Assembly: GCA_905116865.2 (NCBI GenBank)
Contig: CAJHNH020006101.1
Coordinates: 316,501 to 380,500 of the forward strand
DNA: 64,000 nt
Origin: Candidula unifasciata
Lineage: Eukaryota > Mollusca > Gastropoda > Stylommatophora > Geomitridae
Direction: 5' to 3'
Shown here: positions 55,967 through 64,000 of the stretch, one piece after another
Layout: the number at the start of each line of letters is the position of its first letter
How positions within the stretch are numbered: position 1 is the stretch's first letter
Position numbers and translations under genes: made by a program
Notes under the pieces: model-generated
The model's database searches: none
What the model saw: only the letters and a program-made list of their open reading frames with translations
What the model was told of the DNA's origin: nothing

Positions 55967-56145
55967 TTACACTATTCGTATTCGACCGAATAGTTGTTCC
56001 TGCTTTTCGTATTCGGCCGAATAGTGAAAGTCACTATTCCGTACAGCTCTACTAATAACACCAGTTGCAACCTACCTAATCAAAAATACGTCTTTGTTGC
56101 GTCCTCAGTTGGTGAAGAGCTTCCAGAACCTGTATTCACCCCCGA

Positions 56146-56340
56146 TGAATTATTCTTTCAATTCTCTATCTGCTTTATTGCACCGTCCATCTGATCCCAG
56201 CGAGCCTTGACCACTCCCATCTGTGTAATATTAATTAAATTCTCTATCTGCTTTATTGCACCGTCCATCTGATCTCAGCGAGCCTTCACCACTCCCATCT
56301 GTGTCATATTAATTAAATTCTCTATCTGTTGCATATTTGA
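56146..56340 (+). repeat. 82-bp tandem duplication (2.3 copies)
   Basis: Two near-identical copies start ATTCTCTATCTGCTTTATTG and run to CCCATCTGTGTMATATTAATTAA, followed by a partial third. Confidence 0.9.
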
Positions 56341-57340
56341 GCAGACTTGTCCGCAGTGGCATCCAAGGTCGCCACTTCCCCTGAAAAACAAACAACAAGA
56401 AAACAAAAATATGCAGACACTTGACCTGCCACTCGGACGGGGAGGCGAAGCCACTAAAGATGAGCCTTAGTCATACTGTAAGAGTAAATATAGTCTATAG
56501 CACTTCACACTGTGGCCGGAGAAGCTGCAAAACAGTTTACATTTGACACGTGCGCAAGACAGTCCCAAACTAGATAACTCTTACAGTCTGCTGTTTGTGT
56601 GTGGATGTGAACATATGAGTTTGGGGTTTTCAGTTTCATTTCTCGCCTTCTGTCTTTGCTAGACCGATGTGAAGATTATATGGTATCTCTTTTAATCGGA
56701 CCAGTCATCATAACTGTATTGTTAAATGACAAGAATCGTATTACTGTTGAGGGTTGATCTAGTATCATTGATCATCTTTGTAAATAAGTGTACAGATTGC
56801 TGGAACACTCTCTGTGTGTTTGTGTGTGTGTGTGTGTGTGTCATGTATAAACTGCGGTATCTACCAAGTTTTATGTTGGGTGCAAAATAGGGTCTCGAGT
56901 TTTCGGATTTAGAACTGTGTGGCTAGTGCTGTCGTTCTGAACTTTGGAGGTTGAGGGTTTTTATTTTGGCCTCTGACAAAAAATGTCTCTTATCACCGTA
57001 ACGAAGTTGCGAACTCAAGATGTCCGAAACATAATACCCAGTGTTTTATTTAACCCATTGGTCAGCAACGTCTCCTTGTAGTTTTTGAAGTTTGTGTAAA
57101 GACCATATGGTAGGGTCTCCAAGGACAACATCTGTTGTGAATTGAAGAAGGGTAGAAAATGACAGAGGTAGGGGGCTGGGGGGGGGGGGGGGTAAAAGTG
57201 TCCGGAAAATGAGGTAAAGGGCGGCCTTAGCGTACGTTATTACAAGTAACTGAAGATGTATTGTCTATGGAAGCACAAGGGGCTGGAGAATTGGCTAGGG
57301 AAAGACTTTCAGGCGTGCCGTGACGAGAGCAACGTTCTGT
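56341..57340. other. mostly unassigned; possible SINE remnant near 56920-57010
   Basis: GTGTGGCTAGTGCTGTCG followed by GGAGGTTGAGGG has the spacing of degraded A and B boxes. A GT tract lies at 56820-56840 and a G run at 57177-57192. Confidence 0.4.
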
Positions 57341-57342
57341 AC

Positions 57343-57430
57343 AGCAGTGTTCCTCAACCTGTTATCACCCGCGGCCCACCAAAACAGGAGTATGTGTTGC
57401 GCGGTCCACCTGACAGCTAACCAAACACAG
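57343..57430 (+). repeat. hAT MITE left end, relative of the 45219 element
   Basis: GCAGTGTTCCTCAACCTGTT, then GCGGCCCACCAAAACAGGAG matches the reverse complement of the right end of the 45219-45615 MITE (..CCACCAAAACAG). The other end is not found. Confidence 0.55.
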
Positions 57431-57795
57431 AAACAGTCACAAATTTAGACACTAGTTAAAATCCGATAATACAAAATTATAATTCTCAACGGATTCTGCA
57501 TCTCTGGATTCTCATCCTTAAGGTGGTAATACTTCAGGCTGCAATCCGGGAAGAGAAAGAAGACATAGCCCACGTCTTGCCGTGATCAGGCACAAATGTT
57601 TGGCGGCCTTCCTGAACACCATCGGCCACCAGTGGCGGGGACCCACAATGTGAAGAACGCTACCGCAAAGATCCTACCGATCGACGAGAAGATGCCGAGA
57701 TCGGCCTCTACTAGGATACACACAAGTGTCTGCAGGCGGGACCAGAATGATGCAGGTATTGAAAGATGGATTCCTGAAAACAGGACGCCATAGAC

Positions 57796-57979
57796 CAATG
57801 GTTCTCAGCTTTCTTAATGCCGCCACCCTTTAATACAGTTCCTCGTGTTGTGACACCTCAGTCATATCGTTATTTTCATTGCTACTTCAAAACTTCAGTG
57901 AATGTGTGTTTTATGATAGTCTTAGGCGACCCCTGTGTTAAAACTAAAGAGGTTGCAACACACAGGTTGAGAACCGTGG
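57796..57979 (+). mobile_element. SPIN-like hAT MITE, 184 bp
   Basis: The left part reads CAATGGTTCTCAGCTTTC, TTAATGCCGCCACCCTTTA, ATACAGTTCCTCGTGTTGTG and later ATTGCTACTTCAAAACT; the right part reads AGTCTTAGGCGACCCCTGTG, then CACAGGTTGAGAACCG. From memory of the SPIN / Charlie-like hAT family, these follow the family's two conserved end blocks in order, with the middle deleted as in its non-autonomous derivatives. The 8-base flanks (CCATAGAC and CACTGGAC) agree at five positions, so any TSD is decayed. No coding region. Confidence 0.7.
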
Positions 57980-58104
57980 CACTGGACCGTGTTGCATGGA
58001 AGGGGGAAATCTGGAAGAGAATAAAGTGACAACAGTCTGTCTCCTGTTTCTAAAACCACAAAACTTTCTGCTCGTAGCTTTCTCTAGAGACACCCCTCTC
58101 CAAA

Positions 58105-58245
58105 CCTTAACTCAAGTGGCCATCCTTGTAAGTACACTTGTCTCTGCAGCGAAGCGCCTTAGTTACTTGCAGGTGACAGGTTCGATTCCCCGCGTAGTAA
58201 CTATAGCTGTTGATTTTTGTGTTGTCTAGTGTGTCCTTTTGTCTC
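58105..58245 (+). repeat. tRNA-derived SINE
   Basis: A tRNA-like head with a perfect B box (GGTTCGATTCC, 58179-58189). An A-box-like GCAGCGAAGCG lies about 30 bases before it. Confidence 0.6.
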
Positions 58246-58462
58246 CCAGCTTCTGTAAGTGAGGGCCTGTAAGTTTTTGTATATTTGTTTATGACGGCTA
58301 CCGCCAGCAGAAAATGTACAGTTAGCGGAGTGCGACTAATGTGTGTACAGCTCTGGAGGATGTGATGTCAGGTCTATTTATATTTACAGAATTTGTCTGT
58401 TGTGTCTGTTGTCTCCACCGAGTTTTCAGTGTCAGCTGTGGTTCGTGTAGAAATAAATGTAG

Positions 58463-58540
58463 AAGACTCCATTTTCACGCTTTCAGGCGCATTCGGTGTA
58501 CATGATGTTAGACGAATATGTTTAACCATTATGCACTGAA
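58463..58540 (-). repeat. 3' fragment of SINE family S
   Basis: CCATTTTCACGCTTTCAGGCG, then AGACGAATATGTTTAACC matches the 3' end of the family as in 42793-42880 and 47205-47330. Confidence 0.5.
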
Positions 58541-58654
58541 TGGACGATGTACAATCAACGAAACATTGCGACCTTTAACTACAATGAAAAACATGCTACT
58601 GCGAAAATTCTCGTCAGCACGTTTTAGGTATTGAAAGAATCCACAAACTATGAA

Positions 58655-58699
58655 CCCCCCCCCCCCCCCCCCCAAAAAAAAAAAAGGAGGGGGGGGGGG
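58655..58699 (+). repeat. homopolymer cluster C19-A11-GGAGG-G10
   Basis: Adjacent runs of C, A and G that could pair C with G. The reading frame starting at 58650 is an artefact of these runs. Confidence 0.9.
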
Positions 58700-59305
58700 T
58701 GAGTGGTTGGGAGCTAGTGGTTCTATTCTTGGGCGGTACTGGAACCATAATTATAACATTTACCTACCTATCTCTATTAGGATTAAGTGTATTGCAGTGA
58801 AGTACCGTTGCATGTCTAACACGGCTTTCGATTTTTTGTCTGTTCCATTCATGTGTCCTTTTCAAGTTAACCTCAGCTGTTTTTTTTTTCTTGTTTAGTG
58901 CATTTGTTAACTCTTTCATGTCGTATTTCGTACACTTAAAGTATATTGGTGATGAGTAATCGAGTTATTTAGAGCTTGATGGTCGTTGTAGTGGAAGCGG
59001 TGATGAGGGAAGTGGGGTCGACACTGTCTTCTTTAATGGGCAAGAGAGATTTTTATTTGCAGCACAGACGGAGGTTAACAAATTAGTCATCCTTTTCGGG
59101 ATAATTGGAGTAAATCACGACAACGGGAAAGTTTGGGAAGGGGAGGAGCAACAGAGGCAAGAACATATTGGAGAAGGGGTGTCGAGCCCTTTGACACAAG
59201 GAAAATTTGTATCAGGAATTATTAACACAACTCAAGACAGAAGAATAGAGACATGTTTGAGGACTATGCTTTTTTTCTGGCCAGACGCAGTGGTAAGCAT
59301 TACCG
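58700..59305. other. no recognisable feature
   Basis: Nothing supported. Confidence 0.45.
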
Positions 59306-59309
59306 GCAC

Positions 59310-59855
59310 CTTTCATTTTGGCATCGCATTGTTTTTTCCCACTTCTCTGTTAAGCGTTGTGGGAAGTAACAGTTTGCGATCCATTGCTTGATGGGCAGCA
59401 TTGGCTATTGTCATTGTGTGTCGATGTAGAAGCTCTTTAATGTCATCAATCCATATTTTCCTAGGGCGGCCTCTTGCTTTCACTTCAGATCCTTTCGTGT
59501 GTAGCGCCTGAGTTGATAATTGTTCTGGCTGCATTCTTACTAAATAACAAGACCATGTGATCTTCTGTTTCTCAATGAAATTGCTGCATGGTGTTGTTCC
59601 TAGAGTCTGTCTGATAAGATCATTTCTAACTTCGTCTCGGATGGTTAAGTTGGCGGATTTTCTCAGGCATCTCATTTCGCAGGTGTTAATTTTACTTAGG
59701 TTAACCTTCGATACTGTGCAAGTGTCTGGCACTTGCAGCACAGTGTTGGTATAAATATGCTGGCTATAATCTGTTTGGTAGCGCTCATACGTATGTTTGA
59801 ATGTCTTAATAAGGGTGTCAGTTGGTATATAAGTGCATTGGCTCGTTTCCATTTT
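59310..59855 (-). pseudogene. RTE/L2-like LINE C-terminal fragment (open 179 codons)
   Basis: A continuous 179-codon frame. Residues from about 56 on read KINTCEMRCLRKSANLTIRD, EVRNDLIRQTLGTTP, EKQKITWSCYLVRM, KARGRPRKIWIDDI and DRKLLLPTT, closely parallel to the fragment at 2346-2698. The N-terminal part (LIKTFKHTYERYQTDYS) is a decayed version of the region normally containing LLYGCESW. No TSD or GAA tail was found. It is a fragment even though no stop interrupts it. Confidence 0.8.
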
Positions 59856-59859
59856 GTTT

Positions 59860-60755
59860 ATATTTCCCCATTTATTCTCCCGTTCTCCGAGAACATACTT
59901 CCTAAATATTTAAATTCCTAAACTTCCCTTTTGTCACATATCACTCCTGTCACGTGCTTGATGTAAGGATTTCTCCTTCAGAACCAACAGCACACAGAAA
60001 TAATTATGTTGAGTCGTTTGGCTCGTATTGGTCTAAGGGATTCCCCGTGGCCAATATACGCTCAACTTATTTCTGGAGTAGGGCAACTCAAGTATTGGCA
60101 CTACATAATATATCAGTATATGAATACAATATTCCTAGGCACACTTGGCTGGACACCCCCACTACTTACTAAAGAAAGCCCCCAGGTTATGATAGTTCAT
60201 TATCATAACCATGTTAACACATATAATGAAGATTCATACACACCCAACTGCTAAACACTTAAAAAGGTGAAATAGAGACACCTAAGTCAGCCATGAAAAT
60301 GAATGCATGTAATCAATATAACATATACATATAATAGTGAAGTAAATGCCAGATATCAGTGGAAGGATCCCAGAATGTAATGTCCAGAGTATGAAGATAC
60401 CCTAACAGCCAGAAGGTCTTTGAGATAACACCTTGTCATCATTGGGAAACATGGGAGCTGTGAGGAATATAGCACATAAGGCATCAAACTGAACTTATCC
60501 TCTTTCCGTCTATGATGCTTCCCTCAGCTCCCGATGATTCGACTGTCTTTGGTGACTCTGCCTCACTGGATCAACTGGTAGAGGAGTACCTCACCATAAA
60601 GGACACAGCAAATAACTCCCACTAGACATTAGCATCACTGTCCATGAGCTATACACATGTTCTGGCACTGTAGGAAGTTTGGGGTATATGGCACCTCAAA
60701 CTGACATCACTCTCCACACTTGGTAGTTGGGTGATAAGTGGTAGGTACTTGGTAA
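59860..60755. other. no recognisable feature
   Basis: Unassigned; short open frames have no known domains. Confidence 0.45.
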
Positions 60756-60761
60756 TTGATG

Positions 60762-61141
60762 GATGGGTTATGGTTGGTGGGTTATGGTTGGTGGGTTATG
60801 GTTGGTGGGTTATGGTTGGTGGGTTATGGTTGGTGGGTTATGGTTGGTGGGTTATGGTTGGTGGGTTATGGTTGGTGGGTTATGGTTGGTGGGTTATGGT
60901 TGGTGGGTTATGGTTGGTGGGTTATGGTTGGTGGGTTATGGTTGGTGGGTTATGGTTGGTGGGTTATGGTTGGTGGGTTATGGTTGGTGGGTGTTGGTTG
61001 GTGGGTTATGGTTGGTGGGTTATGGTTGGTGGGTGTTGGTTGGTGGGTTATGGTTGGTGGGTTATGGTTGGTGGGTTATGGTTGGTGGGTGTTGGTTGGT
61101 GGGTTATGGTTGGTGGGTTATGGTTGGTGGGTGTTGGTTGG
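60762..61141 (+). repeat. 14-bp G-rich minisatellite, about 27 copies
   Basis: The unit GTTATGGTTGGTGG is almost invariant; a few copies read GTGTTGGTTGGTGG. The plus strand has no stop in any frame, so three overlapping open frames (up to 175 codons, WVMVGGLWLVGYG) appear. They are by-products. Confidence 0.95.
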
Positions 61142-62100
61142 ACTGTGAATCTTCTGCCAGCTCCTCACAAAGGATTCATCCCAAGCATAGGACAAGTCCC
61201 CGACGTTACAGATCACCTTATTAAAGTGAAATTTTCTGGCGTCGATGCACACATCTGAACGCTGGGAAGCCGGCAAAAAGAATGGCGCAAATTACGCACT
61301 TCAGGCGTTAGTAAAAAGGAGTTCCTAGTATACATGGGCAAGGAGTAAATCGGTTTCTAAGAAACCTCAAATAACTCCTCTAATATTTATCCAATAGATG
61401 TACATTCAAAAGTGGAGTTAAGTCAAAGCAACTAGAAAATGTAGACATAATAATTTATAAGGGACTATACATATCTTCCTGGACGAGTCCAAGTTTGAAT
61501 TTTGTGCCGATTACAGGTAGGTCAAGTTACCAGTCTTACGGACTGATGTGTAATGGCTTATCATTCCACGACACCTTTAGACAAGTTCCATTGAACCCAA
61601 TATGTAGCTGAGTATAAATTCTGCTGATCTGCATAACTTCAGTTTTAGGAGTATGTTTTTTAAACAGTTCAGTAAGGGTTATTTTTTTCCTACACTTTCA
61701 AAATATCGACCCGAAAAGTTACTTCTGAGAGTTAAAGAGGACGTTGATTAGGAAAACATTAGGGAACCTTGACAAGCGGAGTCGTAGAAAACTAGCCAGG
61801 AAACTTGCAGCCGAAACGGAGCTTTCTGTCTTATCTGATTACACCGCCAAGGTAATCTAGGGGAATTCCCCGGAGTTTCACAAGCCGACAGCTCTATCTA
61901 TTATTGGATTGCATTTATCTTTCAGTAGCCTAAAGGTTAAAGGCTGCAGCCCACAGCTGTGCCGTCAACAACCTCATTTAACTTTACCTGAAAACCAGAT
62001 CACCAAGGTCGAGAAACATGTCACGACCGTGAACCTTTTTTCTTTCGTAGGTCGTTTAGACACGGCCAGTATTTGCTGCCTTTTATATCGGTATAGTCAA
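61142..62100. other. no recognisable feature
   Basis: Unassigned sequence. Confidence 0.45.
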
Positions 62101-62102
62101 GT

Positions 62103-62345
62103 GGTCGCCTCTGTGGCTAAGTCGATGCGAACGCTTTGTAATGCCAGGATGTGGGGTTCGATCACAGCTGCGGGCCATGCGCCTTGCGTTGGTTTCGACA
62201 GTGGTATCAAGAAAGCCGACCGTCCAGAAAACAATTGTAAACTACTGGACGTAAATTTGCTTAGAAAAACCACACAACAGCCAGGGGCTGTTAAGGTTGG
62301 TTCTGCAACGTCCTGTAAAGGATACGCAACTAACCTTTTATAGGC
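62103..62345 (+). repeat. tRNA-derived SINE, near complete
   Basis: The head GTCGCCTCTGTGGCTAAGTCG has an A box (TGGCTAAGTCG) and a B box (GGTTCGATCAC, 62156-62166). The body has GCCGACCGTCCAG and ends GTCCTGTAAAGGATACGCAAC. The 144-codon open frame across it is chance. Confidence 0.7.
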
Positions 62346-62419
62346 AAGTGGATCTTGAACTTGCGAACCGAGCTTTTGGTACAGTCGCCATGAACTGTAA
62401 AAGGGGGAAGGGGGGCGGT

Positions 62420-62785
62420 TAGTTTGTCACATTGGTCTTAGTTTGCCACATTGGACTTAGTTTGCCACATTGGACTTAGTTTGCCACATTGGGCATAGTT
62501 TGCCACATTGGACTTAGTTTGCCACATTGGACTTAGTTTGCCACAATGGGCTTAGTTTGCCACATTGGACTTAGTTTGCCACATTGGGCTTAGTTTGCCA
62601 CATTGGGCTTAGTTTGCCACATTGGACTTAGTTTGCCACATTGGGCTTAGTTTGCCACATTGGGCCTAGTTTGCCACATTGGGCTTAGTTTGCCACATTG
62701 GGCTTAGTTTGCCACATTGGGCTTAGTTTGCCACATTGGGCTTAGTTTGCCACATTGGAGTTAGTTTGCCACATTGGGCTTAGGC
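62420..62785 (+). repeat. 19-bp minisatellite, about 19 copies
   Basis: The unit TTAGTTTGCCACATTGGGC alternates with ..TTGGAC variants, ending abruptly at 62785. Confidence 0.95.
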
Positions 62786-62928
62786 TTGATGAGGACATCT
62801 TTGAGAAAATTTGTAAAGAGCGGAGAAGGGGATTGGCGGTTATATAATACTAAGCCTATATTTTCAACAACCTTCTTGCACTCTGCACGCGATGTACTGT
62901 GGTCTAATTAATGATTTCTCTTTTGCAG

Positions 62929-62982
62929 CATTCCCACCACCCCAGCCCCACCAGTGTGCGAATTTATCATCGACTGCGTCTG
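62929..62982 (+). other. candidate 54-bp internal exon
   Basis: A strong acceptor (TTTCTCTTTTGCAG, AG at 62927-62928) and a fair donor (CTG then GTAAAA) bracket 54 bases, exactly 18 codons. Two of the three frames are open through the donor and the third reaches a stop just after it; FPPPQPHQCANLSSTASG is one reading. No domain is recognisable at this length, and no flanking exons are seen. Confidence 0.25.
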
Positions 62983-62984
62983 GT

Positions 62985-63565
62985 AAAATGGGTAAATGAT
63001 AATTTTCACAGCTGTTTAAAAAGAGGCGCCAATGAAATAAGCTGGTTGCCGAATCGTCCAGTGATTCAGTTTATGTATAGATTTCGTATCGCCTGTAATG
63101 TATGCTTTGATGGCCTAACCAGTAAGGCATTCAAATGCGAATAAAAACAACTATCACTTTGTATAAAGTTATTGGGTATATAGTTAGTGTCAGTGATTTA
63201 TTTAGCATGCAGGTAAACATCTGATTGTTGAAATATTTAAAACAGCATAATAGTGAAATAAAAGGTCATTCAGCCTATCATAGTCACCAGTTTGTTCTCT
63301 TTAGAACACCGTATGCTCTGTGTATTGTTGTTATCATCATCCGTTATATATTTTGTTATTGTTTCTTGACACGGCACATTTTCGGCAGTTCTGACATTTT
63401 CACATGCGGCTGTTTCCTGTTTTGTGCAACTGATGGAATAATAAGAGAAGCAAGTACATGTAGTATGTTCCAGAATTCATCTGTCCGTATTCCTCGGTGG
63501 TTGTTTCATCTTGTCACAACCCCCCTCCCTCCCCCACACATAATGACATTATCACCAGCTACAGT
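62985..63565. other. no recognisable feature
   Basis: AT-rich. Nothing supported. Confidence 0.45.
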
Positions 63566-63569
63566 ATTC

Positions 63570-63810
63570 AGCTGGAGCCGCCGTGATGTAGCGGCTAGTC
63601 TTTCGCCTGCGGATCGGAAAATCTTGCGTTTAGGCCCTGACGGTACCTGACCTTTTTTTCGTGAATATCCTTGGTTCCCAGATCAACCAAACATTGAACG
63701 GGTACCAGGCGGAGCCCTGGGAAGTAAAAACGACCGGCTGTCCCTGTTGCGACCAAGTACCGATTGGTCTATAAAATATAGATCTAACCCTATACGTCTA
63801 AAAGCGTCAA
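63570..63810 (+). repeat. tRNA-derived SINE (family S), diverged
   Basis: GATGTAGCGGCTAGTC, GCGGATCGGAAAATC, CCTTGGTTCCCAGATC, GGGTACCAGG and ACCGATTGGTCTATAAAATA follow the same order as the copy at 49308. The B box is decayed (GCGTTTAGGCCC). Confidence 0.8.
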
Positions 63811-64000
63811 TAGTATCATTTAGTTTATCTAGCGGACTGTTTCTAATTTGTCAGGTACAGCTATCAACAATAGATGTCAGAAAATGAAATGGGAAGTAAA
63901 GGCAACATGTATTATCTAGACGTCACCTGTTTACTGATGACGGTCTGTAAAATGTAAGGATAGCACCATATATACGTCATGCAGTAATGCAGCAAATCTC

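Larger units (their letters stand above)
54485..56051. mobile_element. hAT-type palindromic MITE, itself interrupted
   Basis: The termini TAGGGCTGTATCGAATATTCG and (reverse complement) TAGAGCTGTACGGAATAGTG are flanked by a perfect TSD, CTAATAAC, at 54477-54484 and 56052-56059. The element's own sequence (54485-54595 and 55967-56051) is built of repeated, inverted CGAATA/TATTCG words. CGAATACGAATAGTG at 54570-54584 pairs with CACTATTCGTATTCG at 55970-55984, so the original element was a hairpin of about 190 bp. A 1.37-kb insert sits in its loop. Confidence 0.88.
54405..56130 (-). pseudogene. LINE family R tail, split by a hAT MITE
   Basis: On the minus strand the part at 56052-56130 reads RRIFD, a stop, then VATG. 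After removal of the insert the frame continues VISMSTLRWLQKGTEHVWQC, with PDVNS and a stop in 54405-54484. The match to the tail at 3688-3815 is continuous across the join, so both pieces are one copy interrupted by the 54485-56051 element. Confidence 0.8.

Noticed and set aside
60731..61258. Tryptophan/glycine-rich proteins of up to 175 residues
   Set aside because: All three frames of a 14-bp repeat are open; there is no gene context.
61909..62343. 144-codon open frame
   Set aside because: Its second half is a tRNA-derived SINE and the first half has no recognisable domain.

Overview
This is a eukaryotic, animal-like window dominated by mobile elements. The likely source is a mollusc, probably a gastropod. 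The reasons are the mix of non-LTR retrotransposons (LINEs) with and without RNase H, many hAT-type DNA elements and palindromic MITEs, tRNA-derived SINEs, long poly-G/C and CT tracts, and a SPIN-like hAT relic (SPIN has been described from a pond snail). This assignment is an inference. There are no operons, rRNAs, genuine tRNA genes or CRISPR arrays, and most long open frames are LINE debris or minisatellites that happen to be open.

The best host gene is on the minus strand. A TATA-less promoter-like block at 22.92-23.02 kb carries YY1, E-box, NRF-1 and CRE motifs. It precedes a possible non-coding exon (22788-22925) with a GTGAGA donor. About 8.9 kb further on, a TTTGCAG acceptor opens an exon (13636-13856) whose reading frame starts with Met, runs into the first strand of a pleckstrin-homology domain (..KLAGYLKKLK) and stops at a GTGAGT donor. 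I read this as the 5' end of a PH-domain adaptor, possibly IRS-like; the remaining exons would lie outside the window. Weaker exon candidates lie on the plus strand at 36900-37023, 43150-43390 and 62929-62982.

Layout. 0-7 kb: decayed LINE pieces, one with a 14-bp target-site duplication (TSD). 7.1-10 kb: three minisatellites, including a 2-kb array of 38/39-bp units with higher-order structure. 11.6-13.5 kb and 19.1-20.3 kb: an inverted-arm (foldback-like) family. 14.8-17.9 kb: a LINE with an 11-bp TSD and an internal deletion. 24-25.5 kb: a 20-bp minisatellite split by a hAT-like insert. 27-29 kb: two hAT elements stacked in one target. 29.5-31 kb: a palindromic MITE and a TSD-flanked LINE copy. 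32-36 kb: minisatellites and LINE tails. 39-42.8 kb: nested LINEs, in which removing a TSD-flanked insert restores a reverse-transcriptase frame. 42.8-50.4 kb: SINEs, MITEs and poly-G. 50.5-54 kb: minisatellites and hairpin MITEs. 54.4-56.1 kb: a three-level nest (LINE, hAT MITE, LINE). 57-64 kb: the SPIN-like element, SINEs, a LINE end and two further minisatellites.

The mobile genes do not form a working system; every transposase or reverse transcriptase seen is truncated or frameshifted. The value of the window is as a readable record of insertions, many with intact TSDs that give their relative order.
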